DNA of 64,000 bases from Sulfitobacter mediterraneus (lineage in GTDB: Bacteria; Pseudomonadota; Alphaproteobacteria; Rhodobacterales; Rhodobacteraceae). A program made the translations under genes and the position numbers. Every line of letters starts with the position of its first letter. Position 1 is the stretch's first letter. The stretch is taken from NCBI RefSeq assembly GCF_016801775.1, contig NZ_CP069004.1, positions 1,674,001 to 1,738,000 of the forward strand. Reading direction: 5' to 3'. The notes under the pieces are model-generated. The model was not told the DNA's origin. It made no database searches and worked only from the letters and a program-made list of their open reading frames with translations. This document shows positions 54,481 through 62,300 of the stretch, piece by piece.

Positions 54481-56024
54481 TGCGCGGCGCGGGTCTTTGG
54501 GGTGCGGGCACGGTTGCCTCTGTTGCCTCCCATGCCGCCGCCGCGGCGCTTTTGATCTGGGCGATCAAACCCGGGCCCGTGGAGGATCAGCCCAAGCCGC
54601 AAACCAAGCTGAATATGACAACCTATCAGGTGGCGCGCAGCGCGGCCAAAGAAGCCACGCCAGAATTGACCGCGGCCCGGCAGAACACGGCGGAAAGCAG
54701 CAGACTTGCCGCCCATGGTCCGGCCCTGCAACGCTCGCAAGCGGTTAAGGCGAGATCCGAGAAAATACCGCAAGCCCCGCCTGTGTCCCAGACCGCACCC
54801 CGGATTGCGGCCCGATCGACGCCCCTCACCAACACAGTGGCGCAAAGCGCGCCCCCGGCGCAGGCCTTGAACCTTCCTGCCCCCACGCTGGCCAGTGCCG
54901 TGACTGTTCAAAACATCGCTCAAGCTGTTTCTGTTTCGGCAACCGAAGCGCAGCCGATCGCCGCCGCCTCTGTACAAACCCAGACAATCACCCTGCTGCA
55001 ACCGGCAAGCGATACGGCAAAACTGGTCGTCTCGGCGGCCCTCACACTGCCGCCGGCACCGCTTGCAGCACCCCCTGCCCCCACCGCCAATTTGTCCACA
55101 ACACAAGCCATTGCAAACACCCCTCAAGCCATGGCCAGCGCCGATGTTCCGCTTTCTGCAGACGCGGCAGTCCCGTTGGCCCTGCCTGCACTTGAGGGTC
55201 AAGCCACCCTCGCATTCGCCGCCCCGGGGGACGGACCCGTCGATCCCGTTTCGCTGACCGCCTTTCAAAGTTTTATGCGGCCCGGCGATTTGAGAGGATC
55301 TTCAAATGACGTCAAAGACGATCTCGCCTCGGTGATCAGCGGCGTCCCGTGTTCGCGCGTTCAGGTTCGGTTTGAGCCTCTGGACAATGCACTGGTTGTA
55401 TCCGGCCATGTGCCGGAAGACGCCCTGCGAGGATCGGTTCTGCAGGCAATGCAGGAAAAAATGGGCGCTGACATACCAGTGTTGGACAACCTGTTGATCC
55501 TGCCCAGCCCCCAATGCGGTGCATTGGCTGGCATCGCTGGGGTCGGCCTGCCGCAATCGACCGATCAAATCACCAATCCGCTGTTGGTTGGCGATGACAC
55601 CCACGCCAGGGAATTCCGATATGTCGCGGAACAGCCGATGGTTCTGACGCTGCAAGGGGCCGATTACGACGCCTACGTCTATGTGGATTACTTCGATGCG
55701 GCGGGGAACGTCATTCACCTGTTGCCCAACGCCCATACACCGATGAAGCGTGCACCGAAACAATCCGCCATAAAAGTCGGCTCGGACCGCGCCTTGCAGC
55801 CGGGAGAGACCGGATTGTTCATGAAGGTTGGCCCGCCCTACGGGCAGGAAATCGCAGTGGCCTTTGCCGCGTCAGCACCGCTTTATGACGGGGTACGCCC
55901 CTTAAGCGAGCCGGCCGCGCCCTATCTGGATTGGCTGAAGGACAAGGTGGCCGAGGCCAAATCGACCCATCCGGATTTCAAAGGGGAATGGGTCTATTTC
56001 TTTGTGTCCACCTCGGCCGAATAA
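54477..56024 (+). CDS. TonB-like protein with BON-like and DUF4384-like C-terminal module
   Basis: The 515-residue protein has one N-terminal membrane helix (about 9-30), a long Pro/Ala/Gln-rich stretch (about 35-255) that could span the periplasm, a BON-like segment (RVQVRFEPLDNALVVSGHVP) with a following Cys-containing strand, and a C-terminal domain (about 390-515) with GNVIHLLPNAHTP and SAPLYDGVRPLSEP. The last two segments match the periplasmic part of PpkA (GNVFHLLPN, SAPLFDEMRP). The helix-plus-proline-rich design is that of TonB-type energy transducers, but the C-terminus is not a TonB domain. It is the last gene of the operon. Confidence 0.75.
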   Translation: MMRGAGLWGAGTVASVASHAAAAALLIWAIKPGPVEDQPKPQTKLNMTTYQVARSAAKEATPELTAARQNTAESSRLAAHGPALQRSQAVKARSEKIPQAPPVSQTAPRIAARSTPLTNTVAQSAPPAQALNLPAPTLASAVTVQNIAQAVSVSATEAQPIAAASVQTQTITLLQPASDTAKLVVSAALTLPPAPLAAPPAPTANLSTTQAIANTPQAMASADVPLSADAAVPLALPALEGQATLAFAAPGDGPVDPVSLTAFQSFMRPGDLRGSSNDVKDDLASVISGVPCSRVQVRFEPLDNALVVSGHVPEDALRGSVLQAMQEKMGADIPVLDNLLILPSPQCGALAGIAGVGLPQSTDQITNPLLVGDDTHAREFRYVAEQPMVLTLQGADYDAYVYVDYFDAAGNVIHLLPNAHTPMKRAPKQSAIKVGSDRALQPGETGLFMKVGPPYGQEIAVAFAASAPLYDGVRPLSEPAAPYLDWLKDKVAEAKSTHPDFKGEWVYFFVSTSAE

Positions 56025-56045
56025 TTCCACGCCGCCGCCGCGAAA

Positions 56046-56723
56046 TCAGTTCTCGGCTGCGGTTTCGCGCCGCCGTTGGCGGCGGCCAAGCTGGCTGTAT
56101 TTGGTATGCATGACGTTCACCGCCCCTTGCGGTTTGAAATCTTTGTCCGGGTGCCAGCATACAATCGCCTTGCCCTTCAAATTGACCTCAAAAAGCGTGC
56201 CTTTCCAAACCGTATATCTGGCCAAGGTCGCAGAAAAACTGGGTTGATCGACCAGTTCGATATAAACCGCCAAACGGTGATCGCGGTTCTGTTCAATCAC
56301 CGCCACCAGCGTATCAGCATCCTTTGAATAGGATTTTTGGGCACTCTGGAAGACCATGCCACGAACGAAATCAACCACATGCGAAATCGCCTCGATCTGG
56401 GTCCCGAATTGAGCGCCGGGAATGGCGGCATAAGCATCAAGAACACCGTCGATCCAGCCATGCGCCATGGCCTGATCAAGCCGCCCAGACAGATCCTTGG
56501 CCAGTTTATCCAGCCCTTTCGATTCCAGATTATGCAGCCCCTGCGACTTTGCCATAATGTGTCCGTTGTCTGTTCGTGCGCATCTTATCACATCCACCGC
56601 AAAGCGCGAAATCAAGGGCTCCATGGTGGCCTTTGGCAACCAATTGCGGGCGGCAACCTTGCTTTGTTTTTCCGACAGGCTTACCATCTTCCGGATAACT
56701 CCAATCGTTTGAACATCTCGCAT
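56046..56723 (-). CDS. Uncharacterised protein
   Basis: I do not recognise this protein. The full open frame gives 225 residues; the true start may be one of several internal ATGs (56685, 56622 or 56555), of which 56622 has the best ribosome site (AAAGG 5 nt before it). The C-terminal half has a beta-rich pattern (TLVAVIEQNRDHRLAVYIEL, TVWKGTLFEVNLKGKAIVCW) and a Gln/Arg-rich tail. No signal peptide or membrane helix is seen. It converges on the TonB-like gene with 21 bp between stops. Confidence 0.55.
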   Translation of the reverse strand: MRDVQTIGVIRKMVSLSEKQSKVAARNWLPKATMEPLISRFAVDVIRCARTDNGHIMAKSQGLHNLESKGLDKLAKDLSGRLDQAMAHGWIDGVLDAYAAIPGAQFGTQIEAISHVVDFVRGMVFQSAQKSYSKDADTLVAVIEQNRDHRLAVYIELVDQPSFSATLARYTVWKGTLFEVNLKGKAIVCWHPDKDFKPQGAVNVMHTKYSQLGRRQRRRETAAEN

Positions 56724-56791
56724 TGCGCACAGAAATGTGTGATTTCAGTTCGTTCGATATGTTCAAATTCTCAGTGGAAAGCGCTGTATCA

Positions 56792-57502
56792 ATGATTTCA
56801 AATAAATATACCCGCCTTGCTGTTGTCCTGGTCGCACCCCTTGGTCTGGTTGCGACGCCGGTTTTTGCCAATACCCCAAAACATGCCCAATCGCCCGATT
56901 TTCAAGACGCCCAGGCAACTGCGATTGAGTTGATCTACCCACGCTACGCACAGGTCGGCGGCGAGCCGATTGAGCCGGAGCCTGAGTATGAAATGGAAGA
57001 GGAAGAAGGCGAAGGCCCCGCCGGACACGAACCCGAGATTGAAGCGACAGATGCTCAAACTGCGGCCTTTGTCACGCAGATCCAGCAGATTGGCGACATT
57101 TGCGAAGCCGCGCCCGATGAATACCAGATCGGTTGTTATGCCGCGATGTACCGCGAGCTCGCTGCGGACATCCCGGCCAATGGTGATTATGCCGAGGTAA
57201 AACAAATCCTTGAGGACACAGCGCGGGATCTCACCTCACTGACCCGCGCCAACGCAGACAAGGCCAAGCCAAGAGTGCGCGTCAGCACAACAAAGAACAA
57301 TGGTCAGACCTTGACCACGCCGCCCATCACACCGGTAAAGCCAGAAACCATGGTCCCGCTGCGGCAGGCGGCGGCAAATGTGATGGAAGAGGCCGAAACC
57401 AAGCTTTTGCGGGCGGCAAGTTCGGATGCCAAACGGGCGATCCACTATCAAAAGATCGCGGCGGCAGTCGGATCAAACAAGGTTCTGTTGCGGTCCGCGT
57501 AA
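56792..57502 (+). CDS. Uncharacterised exported acidic protein
   Basis: From the ATG at 56792 the product has 236 residues with a signal peptide (1-26, cleavage after TPVFA). A GGAAAG stretch lies about 12 nt upstream; a longer frame beginning at 56723 would hide the signal sequence behind 23 residues. The mature part has a Glu/Pro-rich stretch (about 50-75, EYEMEEEEGEGP), two cysteines in a helical region (ICEAAPDEYQIGCYAAMY), a Pro-rich linker and a helical C-terminus. Function unknown. A strong hairpin follows its stop codon. Confidence 0.65.
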   Translation: MISNKYTRLAVVLVAPLGLVATPVFANTPKHAQSPDFQDAQATAIELIYPRYAQVGGEPIEPEPEYEMEEEEGEGPAGHEPEIEATDAQTAAFVTQIQQIGDICEAAPDEYQIGCYAAMYRELAADIPANGDYAEVKQILEDTARDLTSLTRANADKAKPRVRVSTTKNNGQTLTTPPITPVKPETMVPLRQAAANVMEEAETKLLRAASSDAKRAIHYQKIAAAVGSNKVLLRSA

Positions 57503-57533
57503 GCCGCGCCAAAACAGAAACACAAGACCTGCA

Positions 57534-57562
57534 AAGGCCGGCCCTCGAAAAGGGTCGGCCTT
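57534..57562. terminator. Strong hairpin between convergent genes, probable bidirectional terminator
   Basis: AAGGCCGGCCCT (57534-57545) pairs with AGGGTCGGCCTT (57551-57562) over 12 bp with one G-T wobble, around the loop CGAAA. It lies between the stop codons of the acidic exported protein (+) and the caspase-like protein (-), overlapping the latter's stop by two bases. T-runs are short on both sides, so termination efficiency is uncertain. Confidence 0.7.
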
Positions 57563-59072
57563 ATCCGTCTTCCAGGCCGTATGCCGCGCGGATGCTGCGA
57601 TTGGTGCCGGGGCCAAAATCGCCATCAATGCTGCCGGCGTAAAAGGCGTTGTTCTTCAGGAGCTTTTGCAATTCACGGCGGGTTTCCTCTTTGAACATGG
57701 TGGGCCGCTGCAACAAAAGGTTCAGCACATCCTCACTGCCCGACCGCAATGCCGCATAGAGATATCCAGCCGCCTCTGGCGGGCCCTTCTTGGCGATCAG
57801 CCCATCATCAATCAATGCTGCAAAATTGAACTGCGCCTCGGGCTGGCGCAGATCTGCAGCCCGCTCGAACAGCTCAAGCGCCTTTGCCGGATCAGCCCGC
57901 AGACCCAAACCGCCCTGATAATACAAGAACCCGAGATCATTGATTGCATCGGCAAAGTCCTGGTCCGCCGCAGCGCGATAAAGCTCCAGCGCGCGTTTCT
58001 CGTCAATTTCCACGCCAAGGCCCTGTTCAAAAAGCTTGGCCAGTTCCATCTGCGCCTCTGGAGATCCTCGCGCGGCGGCCCGTTCCAGAAACTCGACCGC
58101 TGCGGCGGGATCAAAACGCGAATCTTCCGGGTTCAACCGGATATAGGCCAATCCCAGCATGGACCGCGTGTCCCCCAGATCGGCCAGCGCCAAAAGCTGC
58201 GATTCCTGATCGGGGCGCAGCTTGGACCACGCGGTTGCAGGCTCCGCGCCTGAAATATCGGGTTGGCCTTCGCTGTTGCCGGACAGATAAAACGGAGTGC
58301 CGGACAGGCTGCCGTAGGTGTGCGGCTCTTGCAAATTGCCGGTTTCCCGCAGCACCGCATCCCGGACCTGCCGGAACATCAGGCTGATCTCCAGGCCCGG
58401 CTCGGCCATCTTGTCAATCAACGCACGGGCATAGGGGCTGTTACCGCGGTTGCCATCAAGAGCGACCTGCCCGTCCTTGGCCGCAAAGGCGACCAATGTG
58501 CCGCGATCCGGGTTCGCTGCGGCAAGCCCGCCAACGCCGCGAGTGGCCTCGTCCACCGGTTGCTGGTTCGACGTGTCAGTCTGGGCAAGGCTAATCCCCC
58601 CGCCCAAGGGATTGTTTCGGCAACTGTCGAGGATCACGATCCGCATCTTTCGCGCCCGTTCCACCACGGCCAGCATCTCTTTGAGGGAAATGGATTGTTG
58701 CTGTACATCATCGTTGCTGCGTGGCCGCGCATCGATGGGGATCAGGAAATTCTCGCCCTGCACCTCAATCCCGTGCCCGGCAAAATAGACCAAAGCCAGA
58801 TCCGCCGTTTCAGAGCGGAAGGCAAACTCCCGCATCATCTCACGCAGCTCAGCTGCGGTCTTGTCCAAACCCAAAGTCACATCAAACCCGATATCGGTCA
58901 GCGTCTTTGCGAGAGCCTCTGCATCGTTGCTGGTGTTGGTCAGAGGCTCAATCGACTGATACTGCGCCATGCCCAGAACCAGTGCCACCCGTTCAGGGCT
59001 GGCATGGGCCAAATGGACGGTCCCGGCGCACAACGCCAAAGCAAAGAGAAACGCACGCAGCAGAGTTTTCAT
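57561..59072 (-). CDS. Exported caspase-like (C14) protein with Sel1-type repeats and peptidoglycan-binding-like end
   Basis: The 503-residue protein has a signal peptide (1-24), a caspase-like domain (about 25-265) with catalytic His in YFAGHGIE (H100) and Cys in ILDSCRNNP (C151), then Sel1-like repeats (about 290-430; LGLAYIRLNPEDSRFDPAAA, AQMELAKLFEQGLGVEIDE, AINDLGFLYYQGGLGL). The C-terminal segment (FYAGSIDGDFGPGTNRSIRA) resembles the short peptidoglycan-binding motif. Both catalytic residues are present, so it may be an active cysteine peptidase in the periplasm. Caspase-like proteins with Sel1 repeats are known in alphaproteobacteria but their substrates are mostly unknown. Confidence 0.85.
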   Translation of the reverse strand: MKTLLRAFLFALALCAGTVHLAHASPERVALVLGMAQYQSIEPLTNTSNDAEALAKTLTDIGFDVTLGLDKTAAELREMMREFAFRSETADLALVYFAGHGIEVQGENFLIPIDARPRSNDDVQQQSISLKEMLAVVERARKMRIVILDSCRNNPLGGGISLAQTDTSNQQPVDEATRGVGGLAAANPDRGTLVAFAAKDGQVALDGNRGNSPYARALIDKMAEPGLEISLMFRQVRDAVLRETGNLQEPHTYGSLSGTPFYLSGNSEGQPDISGAEPATAWSKLRPDQESQLLALADLGDTRSMLGLAYIRLNPEDSRFDPAAAVEFLERAAARGSPEAQMELAKLFEQGLGVEIDEKRALELYRAAADQDFADAINDLGFLYYQGGLGLRADPAKALELFERAADLRQPEAQFNFAALIDDGLIAKKGPPEAAGYLYAALRSGSEDVLNLLLQRPTMFKEETRRELQKLLKNNAFYAGSIDGDFGPGTNRSIRAAYGLEDG

Positions 59073-59397
59073 AGCAGGCCAACTTTCGAAATTCCCGTTG
59101 ATCGCGCCATCATAGGGTGATCACCTTGGCGCACCATACACCTTTTTTTGAACGGATGCAGCCACCCCGACGGCCGGGGTGCCGATGCCTGAACGCTTGA
59201 CTTGCAGCCCAATTCGGCTTCTGCTCGCAAAATAGTCCGGGGGGGCTGGTCATGACTTATTCCGCCTCTTCAAGCAATTAGATCGTGCTGACATGCCGGT
59301 ATTGCGCGAAATTTCTACGCGCTCACCGGTGCAATTTGATCAGAAAAATCTCGTTGCGAATTGCAAATGACACCACCAGATCGAAGATTGGTTTGCC
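59073..59397. other. Intergenic region between caspase-like gene and giant repeat protein
   Basis: These 325 bp separate divergent genes and should hold both promoters. I see no clear -35/-10 pair, palindrome or small gene. The frame of the giant protein is open back to 59371, but no earlier ATG, GTG or TTG start with a ribosome site is present. Confidence 0.5.
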
Positions 59398-62300
59398 ATG
59401 CCCGATGATTTTGACGCTTCCATCCTGACCGCTGCCTCTGTCGCGATTGGTGACGCCGCAACTGGAGTGATCGAAACCATCGGCGATCAGGATTGGTTTT
59501 CTGTCTCGATGCTGGCGGGGCAAACCTATGAGATCCGCATTGATGGCATTTACAGTGATGATCTCAACACCCTGTTCGATCCCTTCTTGCGCGGCATGTA
59601 TGATAGCACCGGCATCGCCATTCCCGGCCAGGCTGACGACGACAGTGACCCAGCCACCCGTAGCGCCAGTATAATCTACACCGCCACCTACGACGGCCCA
59701 CATTTCATCGCGGCTTCGGCCTATAATCAGGGCACCGGCAGTTATACCCTATCGGTCAGTGACCTTGGAACCTTTGACGATTATGCCGCGAGCACATTCA
59801 CCACGGGCAGTGTATTTGCGGGAGGCTCGGCGTTTGGAGCATTCGAGACCCAGGGCGATTCCGACTGGTTCCGCGCGGACCTCGTTCAGGGCGTAACTTA
59901 CCGGTTCGAATTGTTTGGTGATGGTGCTGGCACATGGGCCACGGCCCCTGCCGTCAGCATGGGTTTGCTGCGCGACGCCAACGGAGATGCCATTTCAAAC
60001 AGTCTGGATATCAGCGGATCCAGCGTGTCTCCTGTTTCCAGTTTTTTCGAATACACCGCAACCTATTCGGGCGTTCACTATGTTGACGCCTCGACCTCCG
60101 GCTCGGATGTGGGACGTTACCAGTTAGACCTCACCGATCTGGGCTATCTTGACGACTACACCGACAGCAGCCTCGGATCCGGATTTGTTGCCGTAAACGG
60201 CAGCACCACGGGCGAAATCGAAGCTGACGGAGACGTCGATTGGATCGAGGTCACGCTGACCGCGGGCGAGACCTATGACATCTACGCCTTAGGACTGGAC
60301 ACCGCCGATGGCACATTGGATTTTCCCGTTATCGAAGCAATAATCGACCCGCTTGGGTCAGCTGTCCCCTATGCCTTTAATGGTGGTGCATCTGGTGGCA
60401 ACAGCGCCCTGCGCTATCTCGCGACCGCTTCGGGCGCGCACCATATCGCGATTGCATCCTATGTCGGTCATACTGGCACCTATACCGTTGAGGTCGACGA
60501 GATTGCGGTCATTGATGACTATGGCAACAACCCGTCAAGCGATGGTGATCTGCCGATCAACGCCGTCGTCGGCGGAGAAATCGAAACCGCATTTGATCGC
60601 GACTTTTTCCTTGTCGAACTGACCGCTGGCACGGTCTATCAGTTTGATCTCAACAGCTCTGGTTTTGTGGACCCCTATATTTACGGGCTCTACAGCTATG
60701 CCTGGAACAACTACTATAACCACCCTGACAACCTGATCCCCGGCACGGGCAATGATGATATTGAAGACGGCAATCTGGACAGCCAGATCATCTTTACCGC
60801 CCCGACCACCGGCGATTATTTCATCTCGGCAGGTGCTTTCTCATCGACGACCGGCTCTTACACTCTAAGCCTGCTGACCATCGGCTCCGCACTGGATGAC
60901 TATGCCAACACCACCCTGACCTCCGGATCCCTGACCATCGGCGGCAGTGTGACCGGAACCAATGAAACCGAAGACGACGAAGACTGGTTTGCCGTCAGTC
61001 TGGAAGACGGGTTCGCCTACACCTTCTCCTTTCTCGGCGAAGACAGCTACCGGTCCGATTTCGACCTGCCAGCCTTGCGCGTCTATGATTCGTCCGGCTT
61101 TCAAGCCTTTGGCGTGAGTGGTGAAAGCTTCACTTACAACAGCGGCCAGATTACCTTTACCGCCGATGAAACCGGCACCTTTTACATCGCCGTTGGCGAC
61201 GATGGCGCACAAAACGGGACGGGCTATTATCAGCTGAGCGCGGCGTTGATCGGGCCCGTGGACGACTTTGCCGATGATATCACCACCACCGGCACTTTTG
61301 CTCCAGGCGGCTTTGCAAATACCCATGTCACAGGCACCATCGAAACCTTTGACGACGTGGATTGGTTTGCGGTCTCACTCGTCCAAGGCAGCCTTTACGA
61401 CATCCACCTCAAGGGCGAAGAAACCGGCGTTGGCACCCTCGAAGATCCGCTGTTCCTTGGGGTCTATGACAATCTCGGCGCCTTTCTTGGTGGCGAAGAC
61501 GACGACAGCGGCGAAGGGCTGAACAGTTTTTCCACCTATGAGGCCACCTATACCGGCACCCATTATTTCGCGGTCAGCGCCTCGCCCAGCGAAGGCTCAG
61601 ACACCGGCAGCTATGTTCTGCAATACGATGAACTTGGCCCGCCTCTGGACGATCCCCTGCTGGAGGAGACCATAAACGAGGGGGTAACATTCAACGCCAG
61701 CCTCACCTTGGAAGATGTCGGTTTCAGTGCCGACACCGTGGTGGATTGGGATGTGACAAGCGTCCTATTCGCAGGCAGCGCCCTGTCGCCAGATGATTAC
61801 ATATTCTCCAGCAGTGTCGGCGACACATTGGATATCTCGGTGCAGGCGGTGGACGATGATCTCGTCGAGGATGACGAGACACTGACCATTGACGCAATCG
61901 GCTATGTTGATTGGGTTGGTCCGGCGGGCAACAACGGCGGCGCGACCTATGAAAACGTCAATGGCGGGCAGGTTTTTGGCCAACTGCAGCGGACCGAGGT
62001 CGACCTGTCTTTGGAATTTACCATCAACTCTGCGCCCGAAGGGGCGACATCGGAAATTTTTGACTATCAGTTTACCGATCCCGAAGTGATCGGAAATGTC
62101 CTGATCGAATATCTCGATGGCAGCGGCGAGGATTTCTCTGTTTTGCCGTTTACCTTTGGCGGCGCTCTGACCGGATCAATGGCCGCAAATGGCGATATCA
62201 CCGTCAACAGCGCGGCGGCGGCCCCTGGGTCAAGGCTGGTTATTCCTTTCACCGTGATCGACTCGCGTGGCGCGACGACTCTCGGCAACCAGTTCATTAC

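Noticed and set aside
53751..55268. 505-codon minus-strand open frame
   Set aside because: It is antisense to the ExbD-like and TonB-like genes, very Arg/Gly/Cys-rich without domains, and would break a tightly coupled operon.
59371..59397. In-frame extension of the giant protein upstream of its ATG, which happens to include D-W-F
   Set aside because: No start codon precedes it before the stop at 59368-59370; the resemblance to the repeat core is only three residues.
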